Made by a program: the position numbers and the translations under genes. Source: Pseudomonadota bacterium (lineage in GTDB: Bacteria; Pseudomonadota; Gammaproteobacteria; Burkholderiales; Burkholderiaceae_D). Taken from it: DNA of 10,026 nucleotides. Positions 1 through 6,362 of the stretch are shown piece after piece. The number at the start of each line of letters is the position of its first letter. Within the stretch, counting starts at the first letter, position 1. The DNA lies in the NCBI GenBank assembly GCA_023392035.1, contig JAEVZY010000128.1:1-10026 (forward strand), in the 5' to 3' direction. The notes under the pieces are model-generated. The model worked only from the letters and a program-made list of their open reading frames with translations, ran no database searches and had not been told where the DNA came from.

Positions 1-585
1 GAGAGCATGGCCGAGTGGATGAGCTTCCCGATGTACTACGCGTACGACGGCGCGCCGCCGCCGACGCGCAACGGCGCCGCGCACGCGACGATCTACCCGT
101 ACGGCCCCTTCCCCACCGGCGACGGCAAGACCGTGATGCTGGGCTTGCAGAACGAGCGCGAATGGGTGGCGTTTTGCGAGAAGGTCCTGCTGCAGCCGGA
201 GCTGGCGACCGACCTGCGCTTCTCCTCCAACTCCGCCCGCAGCGCGGCGCGCGGGGAATTGCGCGCGCTGATCGTGGAAGTCTTCGGCAAGATGAGCGCC
301 GAGCAAGTCATCGCCCGCCTGGAACAGGCGCAGATCGCCAATGCCCAGCTCAATGAAATGGCCGACGTCTGGCAACATCCGCAACTGAAGGCGCGCCAAC
401 GCTGGACCGAAGTCGGCTCGCCCGTGGGCGTGCTGCCGGCGCTCCTGCCGCCCGGTTTGCCGGATACTTTCGAAGCGCGCATGGACCCGATTCCAGACCT
501 GGGCCAACATACCGACGCCATCCTGGCCGAACTGGGCTATGGCGCCAGCCAGATCGAACAACTGCGGGCCGCCAAGGCGGTCTGA
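1..585 (+). CDS. CaiB/BaiF-type family III CoA-transferase, C-terminal part (5' end outside window)
   Basis: The reading frame is open from the first base and stops with TGA at 583-585, so about 194 C-terminal residues are visible. Family III enzymes move CoA from a donor thioester to an acid acceptor in the cytoplasm. The fragment looks like the C-terminal domain of this family: a YGPFPTGDGKTVMLGLQNER stretch (near residues 31-50), then a segment with aspartate, RF and asparagine (near 71-77), an arginine-rich helix, and an 'N..A.V..HPQL.AR' stretch near 117-131. The catalytic aspartate lies in the N-terminal half, which is not in the window, so activity and acceptor cannot be judged. It is followed after 23 bases by the MmgE/PrpD gene and is probably co-transcribed with it. 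The next genes suggest a short-chain dicarboxylate as acceptor; this is inference. The family call is firm. Confidence 0.88.
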   Translation, partial: ESMAEWMSFPMYYAYDGAPPPTRNGAAHATIYPYGPFPTGDGKTVMLGLQNEREWVAFCEKVLLQPELATDLRFSSNSARSAARGELRALIVEVFGKMSAEQVIARLEQAQIANAQLNEMADVWQHPQLKARQRWTEVGSPVGVLPALLPPGLPDTFEARMDPIPDLGQHTDAILAELGYGASQIEQLRAAKAV

Positions 586-608
586 TCCCAAACAAACGAG
601 GAGACGCG

Positions 609-1952
609 ATGAGCACCCAGGTACTGGCCAGCTTTGCCGCCCAACTACAATACGAAGACATTCCGGCGCCGGTTGTGCGCCGGACCGAAGACTTGCTGCT
701 CGACTGGTTCGGCTCGGCCCTGGCCGGCAAGGGCGCGCGGCCGGTGGAAATCATCGAGCGCTTCGCGCGCGAGATGGGGCCGACCGACGGCAAGTCGGAG
801 GTGCTGATTTCGCGCCGCATGACTTCGCCGCTGTTCGCGGCCATGGTGAACGCCGCCTCCTCGCACTTTGCCGAGCAGGACGATTTGCACAACAGCTCGG
901 TGCTGCATCCGGCCACCGTGGTGTTCTCGCCGGCGCTGGCGGTGGCGCAAGCCATCGGGGCCTCGGGCCGCGAATTGATTACCGCGTCCGTGGCCGGCTA
1001 TGAAGTCGGCATCCGCGTGGGCGAATTCCTGGGCCGTTCGCACTACAAGATTTTCCACACCACGGCCACGGTGGGCACGATTGCCGCCGCCGCCGCGGTG
1101 GGCCGCCTGCTCAAGCTTTCGCCGCTGCAGATGCAACACGCCTTCGGCTCGGCCGGCACCCAGGCCGCCGGCCTGTGGGATTTCCTGCGCGATGCGGCCG
1201 ACTCCAAGCAATTGCACACGGCCAAAGCGGCCGCCAATGGCTTGATGGCAGCCTACATCGCCCGCGACGGTTTCACCGGCGCGCAGCGCATCCTGGAAGG
1301 GGCGCAGGGCATGGCCGCCGGCATGTCGAGCGATGCCGATCCGGCCAAGCTGACTGACCGCCTCGGCCAGCGCTGGGCCACGGCCGAGACCTCCTTCAAG
1401 TTCCACGCCTCCTGCCGCCACACCCATCCGGCCGCCGATGCGCTGCTGGAGGTGATGACCCGCCACAACCTGCAGCCGCAGCAGATCCGGCGCGTGACCT
1501 GCTTCGTGCACCAGGGCGCCATCGATGTACTGGGCCCGGTGACCCATCCGCAAACCGTGCACCAGTCCAAGTTTTCCATGGGCACGGTGCTGGGTTTGAT
1601 CGCGCTGTACCGCAATGCTGGCCTGTCCGACTTCGAAAAACATTTCAGCCACGAAGAAGTGGCCGCCTTCCGCGACAAGGTGCAGATGGTGCTCGATCCG
1701 GAAGTGGACCAGGCTTACCCGGCGCGCTGGATCGGCAAGGTCAGCGTGGAAACAGAGGACGGCCAGGTCTACCAGGCGAAGGTGGTCGAGCCCAAGGGCG
1801 ACCCCGGCAACACCCTGTCGCGCCAGGAACTGGAAGACAAGGCGCTGCGCCTGGCCGCGTTTGCCAATGCCGCCAGCGAGGAAGACATGCGGCGCGTGTT
1901 CAAGACCTTGTGGAATATCGAAACGGTGGCGGCCGTCGGCCGCTTGCTATGA
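609..1952 (+). CDS. MmgE/PrpD family protein (2-methylcitrate dehydratase / cis-aconitate decarboxylase superfamily)
   Basis: This 447-residue protein has the usual length of the family, which includes 2-methylcitrate dehydratase PrpD and cis-aconitate decarboxylase (itaconate-forming). The ATG at 609 has a strong GAGGAG Shine-Dalgarno sequence at 598-603. Visible family marks are a DDLH segment with aspartates 91/92 followed by HPATVV (His100), FHTTATVG (His150), SKQLHTAKAA (Lys200, His203, Lys206), an ILEG.QG stretch near 228-234, and FHASCRHTHPAAD (His266, His271, His273). These positions correspond by eye to the acidic, histidine and lysine residues known to line the active site in cis-aconitate decarboxylase, so the enzyme looks intact. 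The reaction is either hydration/dehydration or decarboxylation of a small di- or tricarboxylate; the sequence alone does not decide. It is not prpD in its usual setting, because prpB and prpC are absent. Its TGA overlaps the ATG of the lyase gene. Confidence 0.9.
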   Translation: MSTQVLASFAAQLQYEDIPAPVVRRTEDLLLDWFGSALAGKGARPVEIIERFAREMGPTDGKSEVLISRRMTSPLFAAMVNAASSHFAEQDDLHNSSVLHPATVVFSPALAVAQAIGASGRELITASVAGYEVGIRVGEFLGRSHYKIFHTTATVGTIAAAAAVGRLLKLSPLQMQHAFGSAGTQAAGLWDFLRDAADSKQLHTAKAAANGLMAAYIARDGFTGAQRILEGAQGMAAGMSSDADPAKLTDRLGQRWATAETSFKFHASCRHTHPAADALLEVMTRHNLQPQQIRRVTCFVHQGAIDVLGPVTHPQTVHQSKFSMGTVLGLIALYRNAGLSDFEKHFSHEEVAAFRDKVQMVLDPEVDQAYPARWIGKVSVETEDGQVYQAKVVEPKGDPGNTLSRQELEDKALRLAAFANAASEEDMRRVFKTLWNIETVAAVGRLL

Positions 1953-2761
1953 CCGGGATTCACCGCAGCTGGCTGTTCGTGCCGGGCGACCGGCCGGAGC
2001 GTTTTGCCAAGGCGGCTGCCGCCGGCGCCGACGCCGTCATCCTCGATCTGGAAGACGCGGTGGCGCCAGCTGCCAAGGATGCTGCGCGCGAGCATGTGCG
2101 GCAATGGCTGCAGGCCGGCAACCAGGCTTACCTGCGCATCAATTCGCCGGAGGGCAGCTGGTTCGAGCAGGACCTGAGCCTGGCCAGCCTGGCGGCCGGC
2201 ATCATCCTGCCCAAGGCCGAGCACGGCAGCGATATCGCGCGCGTGATGCAAGCCGGCGCGCAAAGCGTGCTGCCCCTGATCGAAACCGCCCAGGGCATGT
2301 GGTTGGCACACACTCTCGCCAGCCAGCCGGGCGTGCTGCGCTTGGTGTTCGGCACCATCGACTTCAATCTCGACATGGGCATTGAAGGCGAGGACGAGCA
2401 GCTGCTCTATTTCCGCTCGCAACTGGTGCTGGCTTCGAAGGTGGCCGGCATCCAGCCGCCGGTGGATGGCGTCACCACCGCCTTCGACGATGAAGAGGTG
2501 ATCCGCCACGACACCCTGCGCGGCAAGCGCCTGGGCTTCGGCGGCAAGCTGTGCATCCACCCGCGCCAGGTGCCGACCGTCAACGCCTGCTTCGCCCCCA
2601 GCGCGGCCGAAGTGGAATGGGCGCGCCAGGTGGAACAGGCGGCCCAAAGCTCGGGCGGGGCTGCGGTTTCCCTCAATGGCAAGATGATTGACCGCCCGGT
2701 TATACTCAAGGCACAAGAGATTCTGCGCGAGTCGCAAAGGCCGGCAAGCAGAACCCGCTGA
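1949..2761 (+). CDS. HpcH/HpaI aldolase / CitE-like CoA-ester lyase
   Basis: This is a 270-residue cytoplasmic TIM-barrel lyase of the CitE family, which cleaves or forms citryl-, malyl- or citramalyl-type CoA esters with magnesium. The start at 1949 is chosen because its ATG overlaps the preceding TGA (ATGA), a sign of translational coupling, and because the family's SWLFVPGDRPERF stretch begins at residue 7. A longer frame from 1910 has no support. Visible motifs are LDLEDAV at 32-38, LRIN with Arg63, ILPKAE at 86-91, LPLIETAQG with Glu112, and FGTIDF with Asp138. Arg63 fits the expected substrate-binding arginine; Glu112 and Asp138 fit the expected magnesium ligands. A CIHPRQV segment and a C-terminal 'MIDRP...A..IL' tail are typical. 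With no citD or citF nearby it is unlikely to be the citrate lyase beta subunit; a citramalyl- or malyl-CoA lyase is more likely. Confidence 0.9.
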   Translation: MTGIHRSWLFVPGDRPERFAKAAAAGADAVILDLEDAVAPAAKDAAREHVRQWLQAGNQAYLRINSPEGSWFEQDLSLASLAAGIILPKAEHGSDIARVMQAGAQSVLPLIETAQGMWLAHTLASQPGVLRLVFGTIDFNLDMGIEGEDEQLLYFRSQLVLASKVAGIQPPVDGVTTAFDDEEVIRHDTLRGKRLGFGGKLCIHPRQVPTVNACFAPSAAEVEWARQVEQAAQSSGGAAVSLNGKMIDRPVILKAQEILRESQRPASRTR

Positions 2762-2815
2762 TTGTTCCACGCGTTTTATTCAGTACTCAACGGATCCCAA
2801 CAGGAGACAAGACCC

Positions 2816-3823
2816 ATGCTGTTCAAGCCCTTTACCCTCGTGGCCCTGGTGGCCGCACTCTCGTCGGCCAGCGCATTTGCCCAGCAGGCGCCGATCGTCA
2901 TCAAATTCAGTCACGTCACCACCGCCGAAACCCCCAAGGGCAAGGGCGCCGACCGCTTCAAGGAGCTGGCCGAGAAAGCCACCAAGGGCCGGGTGAAGGT
3001 CGAGGTGTATCCGAACAGCACCCTGTACAAGGACAAGGAAGAGCTGGAAGCCCTTCAACTGGGCGCGGTGCAGATGCTGGCGCCTTCGCTGGCCAAGTTC
3101 GGCCCGCTGGGCATCAAGGAATTTGAAGCCTTCGACATTCCCTACATCTTCCCCAGCCGCGACGTGCTGACCCGCGTCACCGAAGGTCCGGTCGGCAAGG
3201 ATCTGCTGAAGAAGCTGGAAAGCAAGGGCATCACCGGCCTGGCTTACTGGGACAACGGCTTCAAGGAAATGACCGCCAACAAGCCGCTGCGCACCCCGGC
3301 CGACTTCCGCGGCCTGAAGTTCCGCATCCAGTCTTCCAAGGTGCTGGACGCGCAATTCCGCGCCCTGGGCGCCAATCCGCAGGTGATGGCCTTCTCCGAG
3401 GTCTATCAAGCCTTGCAGACCGGCGTGGTGGACGGCACCGAGAACACGCCTTCCAACATCTACACCCAGAAGATGCACGAGGTGCAGAAGCACCTGACCG
3501 TGTCCGACCACGGCTACATCGGCTACGCGGTGATCGTGAACAAGAAATTCTGGGATGGCTTGCCGGCCGATATCCGCAGCCAGCTGGAAGGCGCAATGAA
3601 GGAAGCCACGCGCTACACCAACGCCATCGCCCAGACCGAGAACCAGCAGGCGCTGGATGCCATCAAGAAGTCCGGCAAGACCCAGATCTATGTCCTGAAC
3701 GACAAAGAGAAAGCCGAATGGCGCAAGGCCCTGCTGCCGGTTCGCAAGTCGGTTGAAGGCCGGGTCGGCAAGGAAGTCCTGCAGGCAGTGGACAAGGAAT
3801 CGGCCGCGCTCGGTTTCAAGTAA
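2816..3823 (+). CDS. TRAP transporter periplasmic solute-binding protein, DctP family
   Basis: This 335-residue protein binds an organic acid, usually a carboxylate, in the periplasm and passes it to a DctQM membrane permease. The ATG at 2816 is chosen over a TTG at 2762 because it has an AGGAGA ribosome site at 2802-2807 and opens a clean signal peptide: a lysine at position 4, a hydrophobic core, and AFA before a likely cut after residue 22. The mature part carries DctP marks: FSHVTTAETPKGKGADRF near 31-48, a YPNSTLYKDK.E stretch near 65-75, FDIPYIF near 106-112, and GLKFRIQSS near 166-174. Arg170 is at the usual place of the arginine that binds the ligand carboxylate. It lies 54 bases after the lyase gene and is the last gene of the cluster. 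No DctQ or DctM gene follows; these may lie upstream of the window or elsewhere. Confidence 0.93.
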   Translation: MLFKPFTLVALVAALSSASAFAQQAPIVIKFSHVTTAETPKGKGADRFKELAEKATKGRVKVEVYPNSTLYKDKEELEALQLGAVQMLAPSLAKFGPLGIKEFEAFDIPYIFPSRDVLTRVTEGPVGKDLLKKLESKGITGLAYWDNGFKEMTANKPLRTPADFRGLKFRIQSSKVLDAQFRALGANPQVMAFSEVYQALQTGVVDGTENTPSNIYTQKMHEVQKHLTVSDHGYIGYAVIVNKKFWDGLPADIRSQLEGAMKEATRYTNAIAQTENQQALDAIKKSGKTQIYVLNDKEKAEWRKALLPVRKSVEGRVGKEVLQAVDKESAALGFK

Positions 3824-3837
3824 ACTGCGGGGATAGG

Positions 3838-3886
3838 CCGGCTTCGGGTCCCGTGGCTTCCACAGGAGCCATGGGCTCGAAGCCGG
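3838..3886 (+). terminator. long imperfect hairpin after the TRAP gene, possible terminator
   Basis: Fourteen bases after the stop codon an inverted repeat begins. The outer 9 bases (3838-3846, CCGGCTTCG) pair perfectly with 3878-3886. Inner segments continue with a few G-U pairs and one bulged base up to a loop of about four bases near 3861-3864. The stem is long and GC-rich, but no run of T follows, so it is not a classic intrinsic terminator. It may end or protect the operon transcript, or be a repeat element. The right arm ends 30 bases before the start of the FRG gene. Confidence 0.45.
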
Positions 3887-3916
3887 TAACAGCCATCCAC
3901 CTCAGGCAGTGTCTCC

Positions 3917-4732
3917 TTGAACACCATCCGCATCCAAAGCTGGGAAGAATTCGTCACCCTCACCTCGCAGCTGGACGGCTGGGCCTTCCGCGGCCACCAG
4001 GATGAACGCTGGCCCCTGACCAGTTCCCTCACCCGTTACCTCGATGCCTTCGCCCCCAATCACCGGGGCTGGCGCGCCCGCGAGGAACGTGCGATCCGCA
4101 TCTTCCGCCGCAAGGCGCACAACTACCTTCCCGACCCGACCGCGCTCGACGAAGACCTGCGCTGCCTGGCCCTGATGCAACACCATGGCGCTCCCACGCG
4201 CCTGCTGGATTTCACCAAGTCGCCTTTCGTGGCGGCTTTCTTCGCGCTGGAAAAGGCCACGGCAAATGCCGCGGTATTCGCGCTCAATACGCCCAAACTG
4301 TACAACGCCACCCCGGTCGGCCGGCCGGAGCTGACGCGCGACGCCATCGATCCGCGCCTGCCCGGCAATTTCAATCGCCACTTCCTGGACAGCGACGAAG
4401 AAGTGATCTGGATCGGCGAGCCCACGCGCATGGACCGCCGGCTGGTGGCGCAGTCCGGCACCTTCGTGCTGCCGGGCCTGATCGACAAATCGCTGGACCA
4501 GATCCTGGCTCGCTACAGCAGCAACGAAACCCTGATCAGCAAGATCATCCTGCCGCAGGGCATGCGCGAAGAAGCCATGCGCGCGCTGTACCGGATGAAC
4601 GTCACCAATGCCAGCCTGTTCCCCGACCTGGAAGGCCTGGCGCGCTCGATCGCCTTCGAACTGGAAATCATCTGGCCCGGCCTGATCGACGGCAGCAGCG
4701 GCCAGGGTTCCACCATGACCGAGACGCAGTAA
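3917..4732 (+). CDS. FRG domain-containing protein, function unknown
   Basis: This 271-residue protein is predicted to be soluble; no signal peptide or membrane segment is seen. The FRG domain, named for a Phe-Arg-Gly motif, is recognised from WAFRGHQDE at 22-30 and the diagnostic QHHGAPTRLLDFTKSPF from residue 88, followed by AAFFALEKA. The biochemical role of the domain is not settled; FRG proteins are often accessory genes near mobile or defence loci, but nothing in this window marks such an island. The start is TTG at 3917: an in-frame stop lies at 3887-3889, no other standard start lies between, and the first in-frame ATG would remove the FRG motif. No good Shine-Dalgarno sequence precedes it, so translation may be weak. 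The C-terminal half (about 130-271) has no feature I recognise. The MFS gene follows about 100 bases later and could share its transcript. Confidence 0.85.
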   Translation: MNTIRIQSWEEFVTLTSQLDGWAFRGHQDERWPLTSSLTRYLDAFAPNHRGWRAREERAIRIFRRKAHNYLPDPTALDEDLRCLALMQHHGAPTRLLDFTKSPFVAAFFALEKATANAAVFALNTPKLYNATPVGRPELTRDAIDPRLPGNFNRHFLDSDEEVIWIGEPTRMDRRLVAQSGTFVLPGLIDKSLDQILARYSSNETLISKIILPQGMREEAMRALYRMNVTNASLFPDLEGLARSIAFELEIIWPGLIDGSSGQGSTMTETQ

Positions 4733-4821
4733 TCCTCGCTGTCAGTCGCGCGCCGCACGCCCTGCGCGGCAAAGCAGTAAACTCTCGGCTCGCCTTGCCT
4801 TCCACTGCACACAAAATAATC

Positions 4822-4838
4822 AAGGAGCAGAGACTCTG
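4822..4838 (+). promoter_or_regulatory. ribosome binding site and probable CTG start for the MFS gene
   Basis: AAGGAG at 4822-4827 is a near-perfect Shine-Dalgarno sequence. Eight bases later, at 4836-4838, a CTG codon opens the frame of the MFS transporter and adds 14 residues (NAVAFSPTELRRL after the start residue) before the ATG at 4878. No ATG, GTG or TTG occurs in frame between the two, and the ATG at 4878 has no Shine-Dalgarno sequence of its own. This points to a CTG start, rare but known in bacteria. Confidence 0.55.
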
Positions 4839-4877
4839 AACGCTGTCGCTTTCTCCCCCACCGAACTGCGCCGCCTG

Positions 4878-6338
4878 ATGATCGGCTTGATGCTGGCGCT
4901 GTTCATGGCGGCGCTGGACCAGACCATCGTTGCCGCCGCACTCTCCGGCATTTCCGCCGACCTTCAGGGATTCGAATGGCTGGCCTGGGTGGTTTCAGGC
5001 TATCTGGTGGCGGCGGCCGTCGCCACGCCGATTTACGGGCGCCTGTCCGACATGTTCGGGCGGCGCGTGATGATGCTGTCGGCGATCTGGATTTTTTTGC
5101 TGGCCTCGATTGCCTGCGCGCTGGCCACCAGCATGCCGGTTTTGATTGCGGCACGCGTGCTGCAGGGCGTGGGCGGCGGCGGCCTGTTTTCGGTCACCCA
5201 GGCGGCGGTGGCCGATGCCGTCTCGGCGCGCGACCGCGGCCGCTATCAAGGCTATTTCAGCGTCACCTATGCCACTGCCAGCGTCGCCGGTCCGGTACTG
5301 GGCGGCGTGCTGACGCAGTATCTGTCCTGGCACTGGATCTTCTGGATCAACCTGCCGCTGGGCCTGGTGGCCTTTGTCATGACGCGCGATATCTTGAAGC
5401 GCCTGCCGGTGCCGCACAAGCGCAGCAGCATCGATTATTTTGGCGCGCTGCTGCTGGTGACCGGATTGGCCACCGGCATGGTGGGTTTGACGCGGGTAGG
5501 GCAGGGCGCGGGTTGGTTGTCATCTGAAAACCTGGCCTTCTTCGGCATCGCCCTGGTCTTGCTGGGCTTGTTTGTGTGGCAGCAGTTGCGCGCGCCGGCG
5601 CCGATTTTTCCGCTCAGCCTGCTGCGCATTCCCACCATCGCCATCGCGCTGGCGATCCTGTTCTTCAGCTTTGCGCAGTTGATCGCGGTCGCCATCCTGG
5701 TTCCCCTGCGGGCGCAAATGGTGGGCGGCATGAGCGCCAGCGCCGCCGCGCTGCAATTGGTGCCGCTGACGCTGGGCAGCCCCTGCGGCGCCTTCACCGG
5801 CGGCATGCTGGTGGGGCGCACCGGCAAGTATCGACCGGCGATTCTGGCAGGCGCCGCCGCGTTGCCCCTGACCTTGCTGCTGGTGGCTGCGGTCGATCCG
5901 GGCAATGTGGTGGTGATGACGCTGGCCCTGGCCGCGGCCGGCTTCGCGGTCGGCATTCAGTTGCCCACCGCCGTGGTGGCGGTTCAGCACGCGGCACCAC
6001 GCCAGCACATGGGTGTGGCGACCGCCAGCACCACCTTTGCCCGGCAGTTGGGCGCCTCGGTGGTGGTGGCGGTGGTGACCGCGGTCCTGATGGGCGCGCT
6101 GGGTTCAGCCGGCGTCGGCTTTGCCAGCTCGGGCGCGGAAATGATGCGTGAGCTGGCCGGTGCGGCGCTGTCCAACATGTCGCCGGCCGAACGCGCGCAA
6201 TTGGCAGTGGCGGCGGAAGGGGCGTTCCGGCAGGCCTTGCTGGTGAGCGCGGCGCTGCCCTTGATTTCCCTGTTCCTGGCCTGGCGCATGCCGCCGGTGT
6301 ATTTGCACGATGCGCCGGCGCAGCCGGCCAAGAGCTAG
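4878..6338 (+). CDS. MFS drug efflux transporter, DHA2 (EmrB/QacA) family
   Basis: This is an inner-membrane proton-driven exporter, 486 residues from the first ATG or 500 from the probable CTG at 4836. Its length and many hydrophobic segments fit the 14-helix DHA2 family, which exports drugs and small lipophilic molecules. Motifs seen (numbered from the ATG) are ALDQTIVAAAL at 12-22 in the first helix, GRLSDMFGRR (MFS motif A) at 54-63, RVLQGVGGGG (motif B) at 93-102, and GPVLGG (motif C, the antiporter signature) at 138-143. Frame and stop (TAG 6336-6338) are clear. No membrane-fusion partner of the EmrA type is next to it. It converges with the A-T-TE synthetase gene, 17 bases from its end; export of that enzyme's product is possible, but convergence rules out a shared operon. 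The substrate is unknown. Confidence 0.93.
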   Translation: MIGLMLALFMAALDQTIVAAALSGISADLQGFEWLAWVVSGYLVAAAVATPIYGRLSDMFGRRVMMLSAIWIFLLASIACALATSMPVLIAARVLQGVGGGGLFSVTQAAVADAVSARDRGRYQGYFSVTYATASVAGPVLGGVLTQYLSWHWIFWINLPLGLVAFVMTRDILKRLPVPHKRSSIDYFGALLLVTGLATGMVGLTRVGQGAGWLSSENLAFFGIALVLLGLFVWQQLRAPAPIFPLSLLRIPTIAIALAILFFSFAQLIAVAILVPLRAQMVGGMSASAAALQLVPLTLGSPCGAFTGGMLVGRTGKYRPAILAGAAALPLTLLLVAAVDPGNVVVMTLALAAAGFAVGIQLPTAVVAVQHAAPRQHMGVATASTTFARQLGASVVVAVVTAVLMGALGSAGVGFASSGAEMMRELAGAALSNMSPAERAQLAVAAEGAFRQALLVSAALPLISLFLAWRMPPVYLHDAPAQPAKS

Positions 6339-6339
6339 A

Positions 6340-6362
6340 GGCCTGCGCGCGCGATTCAGGCC
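6340..6362. terminator. small inverted repeat between convergent genes
   Basis: GGCCTG at 6340-6345 and CAGGCC at 6357-6362 form a perfect 6-base stem with an 11-base GC-rich loop. It covers the 17-base gap between the MFS and synthetase stop codons and would be formed in both transcripts. No T-run follows on either strand, so a bidirectional terminator is only a weak suggestion. Confidence 0.25.

Noticed and set aside
645..1652. A 335-codon minus-strand frame opposite the MmgE/PrpD gene
   Set aside because: His- and Gly-rich low-complexity translation; it mirrors a gene with clear family motifs.
4752..4770. GCCGC/GCGGC inverted repeat after the FRG gene
   Set aside because: Only five pairs with a nine-base loop and no T-run; easily explained by chance in GC-rich DNA.
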